Shown: positions 43,180 through 55,572 of the stretch, piece after piece
How positions within the stretch are numbered: the stretch's first letter is position 1
How the letters are laid out: each line of letters opens with the position of its first letter
From: Acholoe squamosa
Taxonomy: Eukaryota > Annelida > Polychaeta > Phyllodocida > Polynoidae
Reading direction: 5' to 3'
Length of the DNA stretch: 64,000 nt
Assembly: GCA_949317995.1 (NCBI GenBank)
Contig: OX439044.1
Coordinates: 12,433,141-12,497,140 of the forward strand
The notes under the pieces: model-generated
Told to the model about the DNA's origin: nothing
Databases searched by the model: none
The model's input: only the letters and a program-made list of their open reading frames with translations
Made by a program: the position numbers and the translations under genes

Positions 43180-46100
43180 TTTTCCCTCCCTTTCTCATCT
43201 GGGAACCAGGAACTGGACTTGTCTTTATTCTCGAGTATAAGATATTCTAGCGGGTCCAAATTTGTGGAGATAATCACGTTCTCTTGCCCAAGTTGTGAAC
43301 GTTCCAAATTTGAGTCCTGTTCAGTAGGATATATTATCACAGTGCAGAATAGGGCAAAATGGAGATGGGGAAATGTTCGTGTATGTTGTTCTAAACTTGG
43401 GATGATGAATGATATGCTGAAGTTGTTATCAAGGAAATGCATTGAGGACATAGAAAATGCCCCCCCCCCTTGTGATTCCAAGTGAATGGCTATGATTTTA
43501 ACAGTGAAATTGCACTTTTGCAAATGGTTGTATTATCGTAAATTATGGTGCTGATTCCTGTTCATGCTCTAATACATGTAGCAAGTCCTAGAAGGCATTT
43601 CTCATCGTGTTATGTGTGGACATAGTCACTATGATTTGGAATCCACAAAGTTCAAGTGGGTGATCGCGTGTGATGCACTTTGACTGTTTTGTACTATCAA
43701 TACTTAAAGTTGGCATATCCGCTAAAAAGACAGATTTGAAAATTTGTGGAAACACATCTAAATAGTTTGTAAATGATCATCTCTTTTGCTATGTATATAT
43801 TGTTCCAAATACGTTCCAAAGTGTCTAATCACAATACAAAACACTCACTGGATGGTCCTTGACATTCCTGCTCAGCAGAGTGCCACCTGTTGGCTAGTCT
43901 GACAGGCTTTGTGTAGTGTTTAGTACACCTTGAGGATTAGGACTGGCTATTCATCCACAGCACATAGGCTCCCTCTATAGGAAATTACCCACACCTGATT
44001 TATTACTAGGATAGGAATAAATACAGGACATAGGTTTTCTTTGTTTTGGAGCAGAAATATTTTACATAATCATTAGTTATTTTAACACATTGTTTAGAAT
44101 GCTGTGTAGATGGTAATGGATGAGAAACCCCAAATTTTATAGTGTGATAGCGGACATGCCCACTTTGATGCAGCAGTAATTACATAGGGTTTGGTAGGGC
44201 AGTTGTACCTGTGCAATTATTAGTCACCAGTAGATGGAGGGCTATAATGACATTAGACTCCGATCCTACTACGATTTGAAGGGGTCTAGTGATACCATCT
44301 TGAGAAATGCCTTCCAGGGGTGCACATCTTTATAGTTTATGGACTGAGAACCTAGACCCTACTGACTGTCTTGATGGGGGAACACTTGACACTATTACTG
44401 TATACTAACTGCATGTTGACCCTACTGACTGTCTTGGTGGGGCAATACTCGACCCTATTACTGTATACTAACTGCATGTTGAACCTACTGACTGTCTTGG
44501 TGGGGCAATACTCGACCCTATTACTGTATACTAACTGCATGTTGAACCTACTGACTGTCTTGGTGGGGCAATACTCGACCCTATTACTGTATACTCACTG
44601 CATGTTAACCCTACTGACTGTCTTGGTGGGGCAATACTCGACCCTATTACTGTATACTCACTGCATGTTAACCCTACTGACTGTCTTGGTGGGGCAATAC
44701 TCGACCCTATTACTGTATCCTAACTGCATGTTGAACCTACTGACTGTCTTGGTGGGGCAATACTCGACCCTATTACTGTATACTCACTGCATGTTAACCC
44801 TACTGACTGTCTTGGTGGGGCAATACTCGACCCTATTACTGTATACTAACTGCATATTAACCCTACTGACTGTCTTGGTGGGGCAATACTCGACCCTATT
44901 ACTGTATACTCACTGCATGTTAACCCTACTGGCTGTCTAGATGGGGCAATACTTGACACTATTTCTGTATACTCACTGCATGTTAACCCTACTGGCTGTC
45001 TAGATGGGGCAATACTTGGCACTATTTCTGTATACTCACTGCATGTTAACCCTACTGGCTGTCTTGGTGGGGCAACACTCGACCCTATTACTGTATACTC
45101 ACTGCATGTTAACCCTACTGACTGTCTTGGTGGGGCAATACTCGACCCTATTACTGTATACTCACTACATATTGACCCTACTGGCTGTCTTACTGTCTAA
45201 AGACACTATCAATCTATACTCAATGCATGTTGACCCTACTGGCTGTCTTACTGTCTAAAGACACTATCAATCTATACTCACTACATATTGACCCTACTGG
45301 CTGTCTAACTGTCTAAAGACACGATCGATCTATACTCACTGCATGTTGACCCTACTGACTGTCTAACTGTCTAAAGACACTATTACTCTATACTCACGGC
45401 ATGTTGATCCTACTGGCTGTCTTACTGTCTAAAGACACTATCAATTTATACTCACTGCATGTTAACCCTACTGGCTATCTTACTGTCTAAAGACACTATT
45501 ACTCTATACTCACTGCATGTTGATCCTACTGGCTATCTTACTGTCTAAAGACACTATTACTCTATACTCACTGCATGTTGATCCTACTGGCTATCTTACT
45601 GTTTAAAGACACGATCGATCTATACTCACTGCATATTGACCCTACTGGCTATCTTACTGTCTAAAGACACTATTACTCTATACTCACTGCATGTTAACCC
45701 TACTGGCTATCTTACTGTCTAAAGACACTATTACTCTATACATACTGCATGTTGATCCTACTGGCTGTCTTACTGTCTAAAGACACGATCGATCTATACT
45801 CACTGCATGTTGACCCTACTGGCTGTCCTAATGGGGGGACACTTGACACCCTTCCTGTGTACTCACTACATGTTGACCCTACTGACTGTCTTAAGCCACG
45901 GCCACTCTAACCCTTTTTGAGCAGACTCAATCAGACCCGACCAGATAAGACCAGAACAGACACAACAGTCTTAAAGAGTTTGGCATGCAGAACTCTAAAG
46001 ACTAGTGAGATTTATTTTGACCCGACTGTCTTCTCTGGTCTTCCAAAAACAACCTATTGTGACCGGGGCTTTACTGTCTAAAGACACTCTTACTCTATAC

Positions 46101-49100
46101 TCACTGCATGTTGATCCTACTGGCTGTCTTACTGTCTAAAGACACTCTTACTCTATACTCACTGCATATTGACCCTACTGGCTGTCTTACTGTCTAAAGA
46201 CACTATTACTCTATACTCACTGCATGTTGACCCTACTAGCTGTCTTACTGTCTAAAGACACTATTACTCTATACTCACTGCATGTTGACCCTACTGGCTG
46301 TCTTACTGTCTAAAGACACTATTACTCTATACTCACTGCATGTTGACCCTACTGGCTGTCTTACTGTCTAAAGACACTATATGTGACATGTACTGGGAAA
46401 AAGGGTCTTAGGAACCCCTGCACTAAGCCCCATTTTCGCAGATCGTGTCACATATTATTGTCTACTCATTGAATGTTAACCCTACTGGCTGTCTTACTGT
46501 CTAAAGACACTATTACTCTATACTCACTACAATCATGTTGACCTTCCTGGCTGTCTAACTGTCTAAAGACACTATCAATCTATACTCAATGCATGTTGAT
46601 CCTACTGGCTGTCTTACTGTCTAAAGACACTATTACTCTATATGCACTGCATGTTGGCCCTACTGGCTGTCTTGTTGGGCAATACTTGACACTATTTCTG
46701 TATACTCACGGCATTGCTGGCTGTCTTGGTGGGTTAATTGATTGATTGATTTGTGTTTTACAGCACTTTAGCAGCACTAAGTGGCTATCCTGTGCTTCAC
46801 AGGTTGATAATTTAACAGAGGAATGTGTCAGTGCCCGCGCATATGTGCACCACACACATCCTGAGGGGATAGGAAAGAGGAGATATAGACCCTTTTAAGT
46901 GGGCTAGGGAAGCCCGCTGTCTTGGTGGGGGAACACTTGACACTATTACACTGTCCACCCACCAGTAGAACGCTTTTTATTTTGCTATACAGTGGTAGCT
47001 GGTGTAGGGATATACCCCATACTAGAAGGGCATTCTGGTGTAACTACAGGTGGTTGTGCTGCCTACTTACAGGGGTATTTATAGCCCATTCACAATCACG
47101 GCTGAAAGTGTACTGTATACTCACTGCATGTTGACCCTACTGGCTGTCTTGGTGGGCAACACTTGACACTATTACTCTATACTCACTGCATGTTGACCCT
47201 ACTAGTTGTCTTGGTGGGCAACACTTGACACTATTACTCTATACTCACTGCATGTTGACCCTACTGGCTGTCTTGGTGGGGGAACACTTGACCTTGTAGG
47301 CCTCGTACTTGGTTGGGTAGCGGTCAAACACCTTCCTACATAGATTGAAGCTGGATGAATGGCGCATCATGCGGGTATAGCAGGGGAGGAACTGCTTGTA
47401 ATCTGAAAAGTTGGAAACATATCATAATAGTAATGGATCGATCGAAGTTAAGATAAGCAGAGAGTGGATCTGTTGCCATTTCTTGGGGAGTGTTCATTTT
47501 TTTCCAACAGGGGGTGGTGGTGGTTTTTGCGTTGATGTGCAGAAATTCTTTTGGTCCCCCCTAAATGGCAGTCAAATCTTTTTGTGCTCTACCATCTCAG
47601 GGCCTCGAGCGTGGAGAATCTTTTCGCATGCAAATGCTTTTAGCTCCCCCCTCAGGAGGAGTCGAAGGTTTTGCACCCCTGTCTCAAACCAACTACACCC
47701 ACTGTTGACACACGGTGACCACTCCCTAAGCGCTGAATGCGGTGGTGTTTATACATCACCGCATTGATTTTTTTTCTCTCAATAGAAATTGAATATGGGA
47801 TATAGTTTATTTGGTTTTTGGGTATATATATAGACACTTTGGTACTATTCCTGTGCCACTTTGGTAGCATTTCAATTGGAATGTATAAAGCCCAGTTGCT
47901 AAGCAAGCCCAAAAATGACATGACTAAAATTTAATACTCAAGGGGATAGATCTACGATATCTCTGGTCGTCCTTGCTCAACTTGATGAATACAACCTCTT
48001 GGCATAAAAACGTTAAAAAACCCGTTAAAAACTTTTTAATTGGTTTCCCTATTGGTTATTTGGTTGAGAATTGGTTAAATGTGGGTAACTACGGTAAAAC
48101 CCTGCGCAAAAACAGCACCCATGTCAAGGCAGCACCCTGAGTTGCAGGCTCCCATAAAAAAAAGAACGCATACTTTATTCTGTTTGTAAAACTGTGCATC
48201 AGCCTCATCTGGACTTCAGTGAAATTTCACAAGCCGCAGTCGGCTTCTGAAGGCATCTACAAGGCGTGGCTTATACGTGGGGTTTATGCTGTACATGTAA
48301 TAGGGGTTATCTGCAGGGCATACGTACACACAGCCTTGTACTTGTACTGGTGGTAATTGGGATGGTGGGTGGGGAATATGCTACATTACTCTTATCTTGT
48401 ATATTCTAGATGAAACCAGAGATGAACAGATACCCCAGTGTTGAGTGTGAGCCTTGTGGACCCTAGAGTGTTTATTGCATTATGAGTAATACTGGTGACA
48501 GTACGGATAGTGGGTTTTAGCCAGAGGCATCATTATACCCTGTGTTTAAGGTGCAAAGTGCACGATTAGTTTAGGAACAATATAGTAGATACAACCTGAG
48601 TCATATTTTAGTCACTTTAATATTGGCAGGCGACCTGCCTAAATATACAGAGACCAATATGTTGGTGACATCAAGGAGGTAGAATCTAGTGCATCCAGGA
48701 CCCCTATGGGGGTTCCAGGGCGTCCTAGCTATATAATAGCTTTTTAATATTGAAAGTAAAACAAAAGTTATGATGTATTTTTTTTTCAAAAATCACATCC
48801 TGAAACTCTAGGTGCACCTTATATGTGGAGTGCACCTTATTTATACACAGGACGCACCTTATACATAGGGTGCGCCTTAAATGCAGCATGTCCCTTATAT
48901 ATATGAGGTATTACGGTAGTCGCTGGAGTAAACTAAATATCACCCTTTCCACATTCTGGTGAATACCTCTCTCAGATTTAGGCAGAATGGTCCCCATTTT
49001 ATGGGGCAGATTACCACACAAGGTACCTTCCTACAAATAGGCACTACAAGTGGCCCCAATTAATGGGTTAACAATGACATGCCAACATCAGGCCATTTAC

Positions 49101-50578
49101 TGGCGATATTTCGATATCAGACCCTTTCAGAATTGACTTATGACATTTCAAAAGATAAATTTGCCGAAAAATGGCATTTCAGGACATATTTTCAGTCATA
49201 TTCAACCATGAAAATCGACATGTGACACATTAAAACCCGATTTTCCCGACATTCTGACATCAAGGGGGACCCCTCGGGGGGCCCACTACAGCAACCAGCA
49301 GGCAAACCCACTTTTACCCTGTAAGCCAGCAATGACTCACGTCAGTGGTTTGGGGCCAGCTTGGAGTACGGTAATGTCAATTTATTTGGGTGCTCATTTA
49401 TTTCATTCCCACTGTACCCCCGGCACTTATACGAGACAGGCACTTATGTGAATATTGTTTAGGATTTCAGTGACCCTGTACCCCCGGCGCTTATATGAAA
49501 CCGGCGCTTATTTGAGACCCCGGTGCTTAAAGATGCCATTACGGTACGTTCTTACCCTCCAGTGCATCCCCACACAAGTAGTCAGCCACCATGACCAGGC
49601 GGTGCCACTCGTTCTCTGTCTTGTAGACGGTGGCGACACCCTGTGGGCATGATGTGACTATCGGCTGTAGACACTCCTCATACTCATAGTAGGCACTGCA
49701 ACATAGAGAGAATCACAGGCTAAAAAAATACAGAGAATCACAGGATTAAACAACACAGAAGATCACATGCCTAAAAGACACAGAGAATCACAGGCTGAAA
49801 CAACAATTCTAGGCACTGCCATATAAAGAGAATCACAGGCTGAAACAACACACAATTCTAGGCACTGCAATATACAGAGAATCACAGGCTGAAACAACAC
49901 ACAATTCTAGGCACTGCAATATACAGAGAATCACAGGCTGAAACAACACACAATTCTAGGCACTGCAATATACAGAGAATCACAGGCTGAAACAACACAC
50001 AATTCTAGGCACTGCAATATACAGAGAATCACAGGCTGAAACAACACACAATGCTAGGCACTGCAGTATACAGAGAATCACAGGCTGAAACAACACACAA
50101 TGTTAGACACTGCAATATACAGAGAATCACAGGCTTAAACAACACACAATTCTAGGCTTCTAGTATATGGATAACCCTTTAACCTTGTTCTTCATTGGTG
50201 CATTATGCCTACTTGTAATTACACATGTCTATTTAGGTCCCTACACTGTAAAAAAAAATGCTGTCAAATAAACGGCGGAATCCGTATATCAAAGTTACCA
50301 GAAATCCATTGTTATTTTCAGAGAGATTCCTTGAATCACTTTTCTGTCACATTGGGCTCCTTTTAAAAACTACACTGATTGATTGCAATATAATCATGGT
50401 GGTTCACTGTTCAGTTTTGCGAGGATCATTAGTAGATTCAGCAGATGATGTTTTATAGTGCAGTACAAGTATATACATGGTCTGTTCACAGCTACATTAT
50501 AGCTGCAAGTGCTCATACAGGGTCTACCTAAATTCAACTGCATATAGCCCTATTTGTTGCTTGAGTATCTGCATACAA

Positions 50579-50630
<52 letters not shown>

Positions 50631-53600
50631 AACTATACACTCGTGTATATTTATATAATTAGCCGCGGACGGTTAGGGACTACTTGCAGCGCGCATTGGT
50701 ATCTATGACGTCATAGTATGACGTCATGGTCAACAACTCCACTGGTATAAAAGGGGGCGGGTTCAAGCTAACCGTTAATTGGCTCGTATTCACCTGTACA
50801 GGTAACACCACGCTGGGTGTGTCCTTGATTTTTAAATGATTTTCGTGGTTAATATTTGATTTTTCGAATCAAGATGGGGAGAAAATCAACTAGAAGTGCC
50901 AAGGCGGCTACTACTTCTAAAAAATCGGCCAAATCGGCAAAGAAAACGGTAGAATCGGCCAATTTAGGATTTGCGAGTGAGTTGGATTCGTCTTGTGTAG
51001 ATCAGAGGTCTGCATCGCCCCGCCATGCTAAGGGGTTAGAAGACGATCAATTCATTGACCAGAAGGAGAGGTTGGAGTCGTTGGAGGACGAATTGTGCAG
51101 TATCAAAGGCTTGCTGCAGGAACTGGTGGCTGGAAAGGACAGGAAAGACGAGACGAAATCTACGGAGGGGGCGTGGCAGCATGCACGTGCAAATGTTTGT
51201 CAACGACCAGTGACGTCATCTCACCGAGAGCGCAGCCGCGTATCCAGGCAGCGGTGTCCTAGCGTCCTTAGTGACGGTTCGAAATGGGACGAAGTCGGGC
51301 ATCGTGGTCGTCGCCGGAGATCGAAAGGAGGGTCATCAGTAGATTCCACTACATCCAAGCTACACGCCAATACCAAATGTGGTGAGTTTGACCATGAAAT
51401 GTATGTAAAAAAACGGGAAAAGATCGATACCGTTGAGAAATTGATGCTAGTCAACTTAAATTTTGTCTTGGATTATTACAAAGACAACAGTGATGTAGAA
51501 GGCATGTTAAAACATCTCCAAGTTCTAGTTGAAAAGGCTGGTACAAGAATGTATACAGTAGCAGCCCTATTGGCCTACGACAAGTCGGTTAGGACCAGGG
51601 CAAATAAGGATGGGATAGAAGCCTTTGGGGTTATAGACAACTCAGACATTCTTAGATACTTATCATATGATGGCACTGTTCAAGCACAGAAGGCGTACGC
51701 CACCAAGCCTAGGAATGGTATCAAACAAAAAATCTCGAATAATTCTTGCTATGCTTTTAATAGGGCAGAAGGTTGTGTAAGGGACCCCTGTAAGTATAGA
51801 CATGTTTGCAGTGGTTGCAGCTACTCTGGACATGGTAAAACTGAATGCCAAAAATCCAGGAATGAATAGGAAACTGCAGGTGGTCGATGTCCCATAGCTG
51901 GTAATGATGTTTGTTTGATGCCTGACCAAGTTATGGTAGGTGTGGTAGATGTCGACTTGCCTTCACAAACTCCAGTACAGGAGGTGATTGATACGGAGAT
52001 GGTTAGGGATTGTATCTTTTCAACCGAACTCGTAGCGGAACATGATATTGTCCAAGAATTTAATTCTTTAGGAAATGATATAGATGTTACTTGTAATAGT
52101 CTAATACAGGTTGGTAATGAACCTCTTTTTACGGTTAGTGTTGCAGATTTGCCCAGCATCAGGGTATATGACAACTGTATAAAAGGTGTATGTACTTGTG
52201 TTCATTACATTGCTGGTGAGAGAGCTCAAATTTTACCATGTAGGGTAGCTTCCTTTTTGACTCAGAAAGGTATCATTAGTATTAATGATGTAGAAGCAAA
52301 TTTTCTATGGCAAGGCTTTGTGGAGGGTTTTAAAATTGTTGACCCCTCTTGTAGTACGCCTTATGACTGTAAAAACTACAAATCTATTTCGGAAGGAAAA
52401 TTTTATAATGAAATGTGTGGTATTTTATTAGAAGAAATTTCTGCTGGTCTTGTCTCAAAGACAAAAATTAAGCCCCGTTGTATACATTCTTTAGGGGGTG
52501 TCGAAAAGTCAAATGGTAAACTGAGACCCATAACAGACTGCAGTATGCCTGAAAAAATTTCTATTAATAATTTCATGGATACCACTAGTTCTACATTTTC
52601 CTATAATAATATTAGCACTGTTACTACTCAGCTAGATAGGAACGATTTCATGAGCGTTTCGACTTAAAATCTGCATACAGGTCTATAAATGTTTACGGCC
52701 CCCACACCACCCTACAGGGGTTCCGTTGGGATTTTGGTCAAGGTGAGGGTTACTATGTTAGTAATAGATTAACTTTCGGTCTTAAATGTGCTCCATGTAT
52801 TTTCAATAGGATATCTGATTTTATTGCTGATGTGGCTAGAATGTATGGCGTCAAAAAATTGGTAAATTATTTAGACGACTTCATTATTATGGCAGATTCT
52901 TATGCTGAATGTCTTAGGCAAAGGAATTTATTGATGGAATGTATGACCTACATGGGTTTTGTAGTATCCAAAGAAAAAGTGACCGACCCATCTCGCGTTT
53001 GTAAATTCTTAGGCATTAATATAGATTCAGTTAAGTTGGAACTGTCTTTGCCTATTGAAAAGGTTGAAAAAATGAAAAATCTCTTATTAGATAACGTTAA
53101 TAAGAAATTTATTTCTAAAAAGAACCTAGAGAGGATCAGTGGTTTAATGTCTTTCTGCTCGCAGGTGGTTAAGGGATCTCTGCGCTCGGGCCAGACCCGG
53201 TGGTTATATTAGGGTATCGGCTTGCACTCGCCAAGACATGCAGTGGTGGCTGGATTTTTGTAGAGTTTTTAACTGTAAAAGGTTAATTCTAAATGATGTG
53301 ATTGATATGCCTATGTACTCTGATTCATCTGTCAAAGGCTTTGGAGCATGGATGGGGAAGGATTATTTATATGGTGACTGGACATCTCATGATATATTCA
53401 ACCTAGGTTCAGGCCATTTTTCCCTCCCTCCTATATTGGACAATTTACAAAACCATCATCGGAATATTAATGTATACGAATTATATCCTGTTATGATGGG
53501 GTTAAAGCGCTGGATATCTAATTATAAAGATAAAAGAATACATTGTATAACAGATAACATGCAAGTGCTAGCTATGATTAATACGGGCAGGTCTAGAAAC

Positions 53601-55508
53601 AAACTTTGTATGGAATGGCTTAGAGAGATTTTTTGGCTGTGTTTCATTAACAATGTAGAAATATTCGCAACATATATTAAGTCAGAGGACAATATCCTGG
53701 CTGACCAGTTGTCGAGACTTGCATATAAGGGTATGCCTGGTAAATGTATGAACTCTCTCCGTGAAAATGATATGTGTTGCGTTAATTCCAGAGTGGGAGA
53801 GATTACTAAACAGAAAAAGGTTACTTTTAGCCCAGAGTGTGTCGGAAAATACGAGGAGAGCAAGGAAACAACAACTTAAAAGGTATAAGAAATTTTGTAA
53901 AAGATTTTGTTTACAATCTTTTCCTTGTTCTCCCTCTCAAGGTTCCATATATGCAGTTTACTTATCTGATTTTATGAAGCCATCATCTGTAAGAAATTAT
54001 TTGTCTGCGGTTTGGTATTTTCAAAAAATTAAGGGCTATCCTGATTATAGTGGTAACTTCATGTTAAAGAAGACCATTGATGGTATTGACAGGCTTTCTA
54101 CCTGTTCAACCAGAGTTATTCACCATTATTCTCCGAAAGACATGTTGAGGTTAAGGTCATTTTTGGACCTAACCAACATGGCAGACTTTAGATTTTGGAT
54201 GGCAATTTTAACATGCTATAGGGGTGTGTTACGTGTGGGGCATGTGGTTGACTCTCCACATTCCTTAAAGGTTGGTGATATTAAATTTCATCAAGATTAT
54301 TTGTCTATGTGTATCAGAACATCCAAGACTGACCAGCTTGGTAAAAATGTGTTTAATATCTATTTGTCAAAAAATGTTAATTCTCCACTATGTCCTTATC
54401 TAGGTCTGAAAAGGTTGTGCTGTGGTAGGGGTAGCAGAGAGTATCTGTTTAATTCTAAAGGTAATCCTCTTCAGTACCAGTATGTCAACTCCAGGTTGAA
54501 GTCTTTATCCTTTCAAGCTGGTATCGAGGGACGTGTCTCTACCCATTCCTTAAGGCACGGTGGTGCTACGTTATTAAAAGATGCTGGACTCAGTATCGAG
54601 TCTATCAAAAAGAGGGTTAATTGGAAATCTAACTCTGTTTTTAAATACTTACATAATTACAAAGTTGAATTATTGGAGTTGGATAGATTGTGTCAATCTC
54701 ATTTGCAATGTTGATTGATATGTGTTTTCACATGTGTTTGGCGTGTTTTTGTGTGTGTTTTTGGCATGTATGGTGCTGATAGCCCCAAGGTCAGTAACCC
54801 ACCAAACTCATGTGTCTGTGATATGATCATTTGTGACACGATCTGCGAAAAGGGGGCTTAGTGCAGAGGGTTCTAAGACCCCTTCTCCCAAGCCATGTCA
54901 CATTTATTATACAACTGTATCATATATCATTATTACTGTATATATCAACATTATTATTATCGTTATTACCGGTATTATTTATTCCCTGGTAGCGAGATAA
55001 CTTATGGAACTATATACACTCGTGTATATTTATATAATTAGCCGCGGACGGTTAGGGACTACTTGCAGCGCACATTGGTATCTATGACGTCATAGTATGA
55101 CGTCATGGTCAACAACTCCACTGGTATAAAAGGGGGCGGGTTCAAGCTAACCGTCAATTGGCTCGTATTCACCTGTACAAGTAACACCACGCTGGGTGTG
55201 TCCTTGATTTTTAATTTTTACTAATGTTATTACTAATTTTATTACTATTGTTATTACTATTGTTATTACTATACTACTGTTATTATGTTATGCATTTTAC
55301 TGACTATGCTTTGTCAACTAATTATTATAGTTGTTTTAATAAAGGCATGTATGGTGCTGATAGCCCCAAGGTCAGTAACCCACCAAACTCATGTGTCTGT
55401 GATATGATCATTTATTATACAACTGTATCATATATCATTATTACTGTATATATCAACATTATTATTATCGTTATTACCGGTATTATTTATTCCCTGGTAG
55501 TGAGATAA

Positions 55509-55572
<64 letters not shown>

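Larger units (their letters stand above)
45186..46690. repeat. 59 bp variant minisatellite, same family
   Basis: About 20 units with 'CTGGCTGTCTTACTGTCTAA', 'AGACACTATTACTCTATACT' and 'CACTGCATGTTGACCCTA'. The 'TGGGGCAATACTCG' part of the 63 bp unit is replaced by 'ACTGTCTAAAG'. The array is broken by two small transposons, at 45894-46072 and 46380-46456. Confidence 0.9.
50629..55513 (+). mobile_element. Ngaro-like tyrosine-recombinase retrotransposon, 4.9 kb
   Basis: Split direct repeats are arranged A1 (50629-50834), ORFs, B1 (54763-55005), A2 (55006-55214), B2 (55344-55513). A1 and A2 differ by only a few bases, as do B1 and B2 apart from an insertion in B1. The order gag, RT-RNase H, tyrosine recombinase and the A-B-A-B repeats define the Ngaro/PAT type, which integrates through a circular intermediate. 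There is no target duplication. The flanks are (TA)n. It lies in intron 2 of the cysteine-rich gene, opposite in sense. Pol has two frameshifts, so this copy needs help in trans. Confidence 0.88.

Noticed and set aside
43068..43523. 151-codon minus-strand frame with an Arg-Glu repeat
   Set aside because: The repeat is a (CT)n microsatellite, and the rest lacks motifs, splice signals and a partner.
44371..44940. 189-codon open frame of 21-residue repeats (Leu-Thr-Val-Leu-Val-Gly-Gln type)
   Set aside because: It exists only because the minisatellite unit is 63 bp, a multiple of three, and the frame is antisense to the real exon whose junction seeded the array.
44361..46690. CRISPR-like array
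   Set aside because: The units are contiguous tandem repeats with no unique spacers, in an animal genome.
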